DNA of 64,000 nucleotides from Aralia elata. Its lineage: Eukaryota; Streptophyta; Magnoliopsida; Apiales; Araliaceae. Positions 56,501-64,000 of the stretch are shown piece by piece. Location of the stretch: positions 83,598,112-83,662,111 of the forward strand of contig CM068380.1 of the NCBI GenBank assembly GCA_034770075.1. The letters run 5' to 3'. The notes under the pieces were generated by a model. That model was given only the letters and a program-made list of their open reading frames with translations, was not told where the DNA came from and ran no database searches. A program made the translations under genes and the position numbers. Within the stretch, counting starts at the first letter, position 1, and each line of letters opens with the position of its first letter.

Positions 56501-59500
56501 GAATTGAAGACAAGTAAATTCACGCAGTTCTCAGGAAATATTAGAAACTACATCACAATTGCAGATCTTAAATCAGATATTTTTTGTCAAATCTTCTAGA
56601 CAGTTCTAAATATTGCAACTGTAAAATGAAAAATAAAAATAAACACACACAAAAACCTTACAAAAAGGAGAAATCAACAATACACAAGTATGGTATTGGA
56701 TGATTGATTTCTTGCATTAAGAGCTATCAGATTTGCTCATTTATTGAAAACAGCTCATATAATCACATATTAAAAACAATGGAAAACAAATGATTCAAGA
56801 TAAGAAAACCAAAAAGAGATTATTATTAGGAACACCCATGAGTAGATGAAATAACTCTACTTATCAAAACAAAATGATGATGATGAATATACCTTCGGAG
56901 GTGGTTCATTTTCTCCCGTCATTATGTCTACAAGGGGGTAACCTTCCTTTCCGTACAATCGGTAAGACCGTTTCTTACATGGAATAGAGACCTAAAAAAA
57001 ATTATATATACATATATAAAGAACCTCTCTTATGAAGATCGAAATGCAGCAGAAATATTACTTAGCATGGTCAAACCTTTGAGACATCTTCTGAAAGTTT
57101 AATGCGAGGCTGATTATTTATTTCAACAAGCTTGAATACACAACCTAGAGCTGCTTGAGCATAGCATGTAACCAAATAGGTTCCAATTCCATAGGCATCA
57201 ACCTCATGTCCCTGCATTGGTAAAGAAATGCAATATAGTTGACAACTGATAAACTGAGGCAGGAAAATTAATTGGCACTCAATTACTAAGTCATAAAAAA
57301 CACAAATTCCATCTTCCATGGTAAGAACTTGCTTCTTCAAATGCTTCTTCCATAGTTCACCTTCACATTTTAGAAAAAAATAGATACAAGTAGTCACCTG
57401 CTTGTTCAAGGCATCTAGTGTTTCCTCATTGAGGTCATTGCTAGCTGTGATATTCGTCTTTCCAAAACTAGATACTCCAAATTCCTTCTCAACAGAGAGG
57501 AAAAACTTCCTGGCCTCGCAAGACAGATACGCAAGGTCTCCTGAGTCTAATCTAATGCCTACTGCTTTATACCTACAGAACACATCCTCAACACTTAGGT
57601 ATGTAAATAAAATCAAACAAATGCACAGCAATAAATCAAATGATTAAGATCCGAAAAATACAAAGAATAGAATGTACAACAACTGAAAGAGAGGTATGAA
57701 CAATAAACAACATAGAGATAGACTTTCCATCGCTAAGGGGGAAAATACAGTTTGTAGGAATAAACCGAGGACAACGTGGTCAAAATAGTTTTGGACGGGA
57801 AACAATAGGTCAGTAACAAAATAACATTTGGAGCACATCTACTAACATTTTAATCAAGTAAATATGTCGATACCAGATAAACTTTTTGGACGTACCCCAA
57901 ATCATTTAGTGCTAGAGCAACTGCACAAAAATTAGGAATGCCACTTCTCATAACCTGGCAAAGTGAACGCAATACTACTGTGAGCAAAACTCAATTACTT
58001 ATTAGTAATGCACCTACTATACCGAAACAAGAGATCATGACCTCATGCAAAATAAAAATTGACCATGGCCATAATTTGACCAAACTATAAGATAACAGCT
58101 GGCTTGGAATGCAAGGCAACATATGGGACATGTTGGCAAACACTATTATTTATTAACAGATATTCAGCCGCTCAACATGGAAACATTATAAGATAAAATC
58201 AGAAATTCGATCTTTCCAATAACTTTTCATTAAGAAAGCAAAAAATAAGAACAAACTAGAAAGTCATAGCACAAGTAAACTAACGGTATGTAGAAGAGGC
58301 CAAAATATCAACAAAAACTGTATCAAGTCAAGAAAGAAACATGAAAAATTAAGTTTTTTCCATTAAAAATCAACTATATAATCAGGGGCTCCAAGTTCTT
58401 GAACTACTCTCACAGTTTGTTTAAGTTTAATCTATATTTCTCAGACTTATAACCATTAAACTAAAAGAGTAGCTTGTTTGCAACAGACATTTTAAGGAAT
58501 CACTCGATAACCTATATGATGAGGACATGAACTTGGAATCTCATAAATTGGTGAAAAACTAGTTACAATCAGGAATTCACAGGTTTGTGCAACCGATTTC
58601 ATTATACATTAAGATAGTTCAAGAAACAGAGATTAATTAATTAACTCAAAAGGTTCTGATAAACCATCATAATGAACACACAGTCTTAGTGACAACGTGA
58701 ACCAATAGATGCTAAACAATAGGTAAAATATTGCATTTAACGAGTATCAAAACAATGAGCAAACAAGGTGTACATCACCAATGATTTATTTGTGAAAATA
58801 ATTAAAAATTAACTTACATCATATGTGTCTACAAGAGCTAGAAAGTTGCCAGGGAATGCCAACGCATATGAGGTGAAAGCTGCTAGCTCACTCTGATTGG
58901 TCTCACCAAAAATTCCACGTAACAAGTTTGACCACTGATAATCATGCAAAGGTAGAAAAAGTGAAATATAAGAATAAGACGTATAAAAAGATAGACCAGT
59001 AAAGAGGATAAATATCAAATTTTAGCTGAATAACTGTAAAATATTTTCTTCCTTTTTATCTTTTGTACTTCTTTCTTTGGTTATGAATGAAGGCAGGAAA
59101 AGGAGAAGAGCTCTAAACTCTAAATGTTTGTTCTTTCTGTTCAGAATGAAGCCAGGAAAGGGAATGAACTCAAGGGATGCAAATTTTTCATGGTGTGAAT
59201 GCATATACTGCAAAACATTTGATGACATGATTATTGCTATAAGAGTAAGTGACTGAATTTACTTTCTTAACATTTAGATGTATGCCTGTTTCACATTGTA
59301 AAAAATGAAAAAGGGAAGTATCACAACTACCAATTGTTTCTGTTCTCTTCAACGTTTTATTCAGTCATGTAGGTGATGTAGCACATGTTTCTCAAGAATC
59401 TGTGGGCCAAGTCCAAACAGTGTTGATTTTGGGGCTAACTGGTATTAGTTACGGTGCTGGATTTAAGGAAAAAATCCAGAGACCATAACTTTCAAACCAT

Positions 59501-60608
59501 AAATCAAATCAATTAACAAAATATTACCTCAGAATCCGCGCTTAGCTACCAAGATAAATACACTTTGGTTTGATTCTGGGTTCGTTAACCGCATGTTTCG
59601 GGATCCTAAAAAACTCTATTGTAATTTTGAGATTTTTGTCGATTTCTTTTATTTCCTGTCTATTAGATGTAAGCTGGTAAGGGAGTTTATTACTTTGGTT
59701 TATTAGGGTTGTGCAGATTATCAAAGTATGCTGTGTTACATTTTAAACTTTTTTAAAACATCATCATGGAAGACAAGTTTTCTGCCGTATTCCAAAATCA
59801 TGTTTGAATTGCACATATGCAAGTGTTGTCTTAAAATCAGGAAAACTAACAATGAGAAGCCACAAATTGAAATATAATACTCCCTCCATTCAACAAAATG
59901 TCTCATTTCTCAAATTTTTTTCTTCCAAAACAAGAGTTATGTTTCTTTTGATGGTTGTATAAAATGACATAACGTCCTCAAGTTTGCCATCACAATTCTA
60001 TTATCATCTCATCACTACTAAACTAAAATATATCTTAAAACTTGTAAAGTTTGCAAATTGGACTCTTTTTTGTGGAACACAGAGAGTATAAGAACGGGAA
60101 GTGAATAAACTTGATGCACTTGAATGTGATACTCAAAGCATCTAAGGCTAATTTTTGAATACAACTAAAGATACAATGAACAATTAGGATAACTGATAGA
60201 ATTATACGTACATTAGTGGATATGACGTACAAGAAACAGTTAACAGAGATAAGTCAATGGAATTCACCACACCTTAATTTTATTTAACCATGTCTGCACT
60301 AGACTAACAAAATCCTCGCAAACACTTGAGCCATCAGAACTATGGAGTGACTTCTCTACAATCTCATCAGGACTCTGCAAATCAGTAGAATAATTAAGAG
60401 AGCTGATTAATCTCAAGCCAGAAGGCATACATGAATCTACAGATCAATAGCAAAGAATCCATCCTTTTACCAAACACAGCTGAACCTTTAAATTTAAAGA
60501 TTTAATCATTTCTATTTAAAAAATAAATTAAATAGACCATGATAATGTACATGTATTAGCATATAGTATTTAATTTTGTAAATTTTTTTGTCATGTATAT
60601 AATTTTGT

Positions 60609-60644
<36 letters not shown>

Positions 60645-63499
60645 TTAATAATTAAATGCGTCTTATCCCCATTTTTCCCTCGTATCCCCGTGTCGCACAC
60701 CCTTATCCCCACACCCATCTTTGCTTCTTGGATTAGAGCCTAACAAAAGATACAGATTAATATGGCATCGCTGGCATCACAAAAGTTTCTAATATCTAAA
60801 TCATACATACAAATGTTAAAGTACAGCTTATTTCCAGCTCTTCTTTACTGAATTAACAACAACCATATATAGTGATGCAGGGTAACATTAGAAGCAAAAG
60901 GTTGTAACAAAACCAAAACAATATAAACTTCAACAAAGCTGATGATACGGAGATACAAGCAAAACGTTTAAGCTACTTAAAGCATCACATCAAGATATGC
61001 AATTAATAAATTTCAAGTCTTTAGGTAAGAAATGTATCATAATTACCAACCATGAATGAGCTGACAAAAGCATGGGAATGCGTTCCACGGAGGGGTATTC
61101 CAAATAATCTCCCAGCTGCAACATTGCTGTGACACAACAGAAAATAGGGATGAGGTACATGACCTACACCAATAGGTATTCTGATTGATAATTGACCTAC
61201 ACCAATAGGTATGCTGATTGATAATTCACTGGATAAGAAAGAATGGATAGAAAGTTTGACTAAAATACTTCTATTCACTTGGATACAAAAAATATCCCTT
61301 TGCATCATATCATATCTGATATCGGGTGATTACATGTTTTAAGACAATTTATATATAGTAGCATTGATAAAGAAGACCAGTGGTAGACTACATCTTCTAG
61401 CATATATAGCAGATCAACAATGGAAGTAGAGACCATGAAGATTCTTTGCTTCTGATGATTTCAACAACCAACTATACAGAAGATTAACACCATGCTCAGG
61501 TATTGTTAATAAGAATGTATGACTTTCTTCTCCTTATTAGTTGATAATCCTGGTAATTGGATTTATATGTTTATTTTGACGGGAAAAAGAGACAAAGATC
61601 CATGCACAAATTGTCTTCCTTTAGTTTTTCTGGGCAAAAAAGATGTGAACCTCCAAATATATTAGACTTAAGACTTGCATCTACAAGCACCATAGTCACA
61701 GCTACAAGCCAAGTACTATATTTAGTTAAATCAAGACACTGATAAAACCTTATTTTTTATTTTTATATTTTCTTTTATTTTCTTTTATTTGGAAGACAAT
61801 GATGAATCTCTCAAGATATTTGGCACTAGACTAGCATTTGAAGTCATGGTATCATACAAAAAAAAAAACTCAAGCAACAGAGTACCGAGGTTTAGATGTT
61901 AGTTCACTTTAATGGGTTCTGATAACCATCATATCAGCGATAATAGTTTGAAGTATTGAGATTATCAAAAATTAATGTTGAAATCACTTAGCCATGGCCT
62001 TCTACCATTCAGGGCACAAGCAAAACTTTCCTAAGCAATATATTGGTTAAATTAGTGCTGCACCAGCCCATACTGTTTGGGCATAAGCATAATTGCCTAG
62101 ATAATAAACTAGTGAGGTGCATTTATCTATCACCTATAAGCACCGAATAAAAACAACAGATATTAGAAAAATCAAACATAACACGAAAACATATATTGTT
62201 TGGGGAAGTTTACATCAGCAGCATGGGGAACACCGACAATACAAGCAGAAGCAGATGATATTAATCAAAAAATGGTTTGGTCAAATCGACCACCAACAAA
62301 TATAGAGAAAATTCAAAATAATTGTATAAACGCATAAAGAGAGAAGGAGAGAGAGAAGACAGAAAGGCAAACATGATTGTTTGGTAACATGTTAGACAGA
62401 TACTAGAAGGCAAACGCATATAGGTATATATGTTGACAAACACAAAGTAAGGAAAGCATTTAGTTCAATATAAATGAGTGTAGCTTCTTGACCTAGACAC
62501 ATAGTGGATTACTTGTTGACAGAAAGTGAGGCAAAATAGACTGGACCAGTTAGTTTTCAATAGAGTCAAGTTCAATGGTAAAGGAGTCCAGCTGAAGACT
62601 ACTCTGCATCAAGCTCATCTCCAGCTTTAGAAGGGCCGTCGAAACTTCAAATCTTCTTTGCATCACATCCCGTAAGATTATCCAAGCCAATTTCTCTTTA
62701 CAATTGTAACAAGTCATGAAATAATACCCAAAAATAAAGATTCATATATTACACTGTTTTGATTCCATAATATATTTTGCATAACGAAATATCCTACCAA
62801 AAGATTCACAAAGAATAGTGGAAGAAATGAAGTTCTCACCAAAAGGTAAAGAATGTGCAAGAGAAACAAGTGATAAATTCTGGATATAAAAGAAGAAACA
62901 GTAAGACTGACAACCCCAGAGTTGTAGTGGGAAAATAGTTTTAACAGGATCACCTTGTAGCATCAAATCCTCCAAGGTAGCAATACTTTGATGCACTTAT
63001 TCCACCATCAGGGCCCTACATGTAAAAGAATATAATCTTTTGTAATTTATTACTTAAATGAGCATTTAAATAATAATTAATAATTGTTATATAGACTACC
63101 TGTGCCCGTCGAAGCCCAAACTCAAGAAGAAGTTTGGACTTCCCAGCAACAAAACGATGCCTTGCAGCATTTGTGGCAACAAGTGAAGCATAATTTATAA
63201 GATTTACATATGGAGTCTCTAGCAGTTGAACCACCTAAAAAAACACCAGAGACTTTAGGAACTATAATGATAAAAGATAAAATTAACACTGAGATGTGCA
63301 TTTCGTTTATAACAATTGAGAGAGGGAAAGAGCTGAGAAGCTTCTCAACAATTAAATGAATCATAACATGCATACTTACAGCTACTGGCCCTTCAACCCT
63401 CATCAAGGGCACCTTTGGGAAGACAACTGACCCCTCAGGAATGGCATATACTTCAACATCAGAACAATCAATTCCTCTAAGATAATCATAGAAGCCATC
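53523..63499 (-). CDS. NAPRT1: Nicotinate phosphoribosyltransferase, 3' 13 exons (partial)
   Basis: The enzyme makes nicotinate mononucleotide from nicotinate and PRPP with ATP, the first step of Preiss-Handler NAD salvage. Exons in gene order are 63380-63499, 63100-63234, 62954-63015, 61051-61126, 60273-60374, 58818-58934, 57896-57954, 57398-57572, 57077-57211, 56893-56991, 54096-54204, 53772-53884 and 53523-53600. All splice in frame and give 459 residues to the stop. Plant enzymes have about 560 residues, so about 100 N-terminal residues lie beyond base 64000. Family blocks seen include LVATNAARHRFVAGKSK, RGTHSHAFVSSFM, GIRLDSGDLAYLS, SNDLNEETLDALNKQ and HPFNESKRAYVVPQRVEELL. No frame break is present. 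Introns hold MITEs and an unexplained exon-like segment. Confidence 0.97.
54697..55345. mobile_element. TIR element with GC-rich ends in a NAPRT intron
   Basis: The left end reads TTCTGAAAAGCGCTCTATAG then GCACCCGCCTAAGCG. The right end, on the other strand, reads TTCTAAAAAGCGTTAGGCAG then GCCTAGGCGGCG. The ends are inverted but imperfect, and GCCTAGGC-like words recur inside the right end. Elements with such GCGCCTAGGCG ends are common in plants. The interior (about 650 bp in all) has no transposase. The superfamily is not assigned. Confidence 0.55.
56054..56148 (-). other. Exon-like orphan segment inside a NAPRT intron
   Basis: A 95-bp stretch lies between a good acceptor (CTCAAAG/TCC) and a good donor (GATGTTG/GTAAAA). 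One frame reads a hydrophilic, helix-prone segment starting SPEEQLLRIEEHQRELSA and ending in a Lys/Arg-rich part. It is not part of known NAPRT proteins. Phase 2 to 1 and a length not divisible by three mean that inclusion between the flanking phase-0 exons would shift the frame and meet a stop. It may be a captured gene fragment or a poison exon. I do not recognise the source protein. Confidence 0.45.
59880..60086. mobile_element. Stowaway-like MITE in a NAPRT intron
   Basis: It is 207 bp between TA dinucleotides. The left end is CTCCCTCCATTCAACAAAAT then GTCTCATTT. The right end, on the other strand, is CTCTCTGTGTTCCACAAAAA then AGAGTCCAATTT. It is the same family as the element in PLC-gene intron 6. 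Confidence 0.8.
60609..60645. repeat. (AC)n(AT)n microsatellite in a NAPRT intron
   Basis: About 24 bases of AC are followed by 12 of AT. The rest of the intron (60375-61050) is AT-rich and featureless. Confidence 0.9.
61161..61226 (+). repeat. 33-bp tandem duplication 35 bp upstream of a NAPRT exon
   Basis: Two units start GACCTACACCAATAGGTAT and end TGATTGATAATT, differing by one base. They lie in the intron just before the exon at 61051-61126 in gene direction, close to where a branch point would sit. Confidence 0.9.
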
Positions 63500-64000
63500 C
63501 TATAGCACATCAGTAGAAAGTGATTGATGAACTGTTACTCAACTAGCAGAGTCACTGAGTATATAGATTACAAAACAGGAGAAATATGTCTTAAGTGAAG
63601 TTTAGAAGTACACCAGCATAACAAAAACTACAGACTATCAGAAAGTTCTGTCCTTCAAAAAATGGAATTCTTATTTAACATAGGAGCACTTTTGATTAAT
63701 GCCATATGAGGGTGAAAATGAAATTTGACTATATACTCGGTGCAGAGAAAGAATAGAATCGGCTTCTTTTATTTTTCCGTTCTGCAGTATCATGGATCCA
63801 TCTTCCGTTAAGTCAAATATGTTTCAACTTTAGTGCAAAGCTCAGACCATTAAGCTTGCATGTCTTCATCAAACTTTGTTACTCTTCACTTTTCTTGAAG
63901 TGTCCGACACTCGACATTCAGACAGAGTATGGGTGTTGGATACTTCATTTTAGTGTAAAAAATTGACAGAATTGAAGGGTACCCGTGTCGGATCCTTCAA
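63500..64000 (-). other. NAPRT intron running off the window
   Basis: No NAPRT exon is found here. At 63899-63995, GTGTCCGACACTCGACATTC and a later ACCCGTGTCGGATCC form inverted words of a kind common in dispersed plant repeats, perhaps the edge of another element. Confidence 0.5.

Overview
This is nuclear DNA from a flowering plant, most likely a eudicot. It is AT-rich, its genes are split by GT-AG introns, it carries plant-type Ty3/Gypsy and Stowaway elements and (TA)n microsatellites, and its gene families (OBL1 lipase, RALF peptide, MAPKKK17-21-type kinase, plant PLC-like protein, NAPRT) are plant-type. I cannot name the species. There is no bacterial, viral or CRISPR content.

Layout. 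1-5550: the 3' part of a Ty3/Gypsy chromovirus-like element (frameshifted pol, polypurine tract, 2.7-kb 3' LTR). 5551-8531: the 3' end of a second, Tat/Ogre-like element (two minisatellites, polypurine tract, 1.9-kb LTR) into which the first element appears to have inserted. 8532-9400: further transposon debris in the opposite orientation. 9497-25477: three tandem minus-strand class-3 (OBL1-like) triacylglycerol lipase genes, each with five exons and the same splice phases. The second and third come from a segmental duplication of more than 4 kb that includes their promoters. 25478-29242: intergenic, with three 257-bp Stowaway MITEs. 29243-29683: a RALF34-like peptide gene. 30570-30642: tRNA-Lys(CUU). 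30643-39914: gene-poor, with a long-TIR element. 39915-41009: an intronless MAPKKK. 41010-48194: gene-poor, with MITEs and a strong foldback. 48195-51533: a nine-exon PI-PLC X-domain protein with a GPI-type tail. 51887-51968: tRNA-Ser(GCU). 53523-63499: the last 13 exons of nicotinate phosphoribosyltransferase on the minus strand, whose first exons lie beyond base 64000.

How the genes relate. The lipases belong to oil-body triacylglycerol breakdown. NAPRT belongs to the Preiss-Handler NAD salvage pathway. The RALF peptide and the MAPKKK are signalling genes. They form no operon-like unit, but the order RALF34 - MAPKKK - PLC-like - NAPRT matches, from memory, two paralogous Arabidopsis blocks (At5g67070/67080/67130 and At4g36940/36945/36950), so the right half looks like an old conserved syntenic block. 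The OBL1 array and the retrotransposons on the left look like lineage-specific additions. All exon borders were placed by reading splice sites and reading-frame continuity by eye, and no database search was run.
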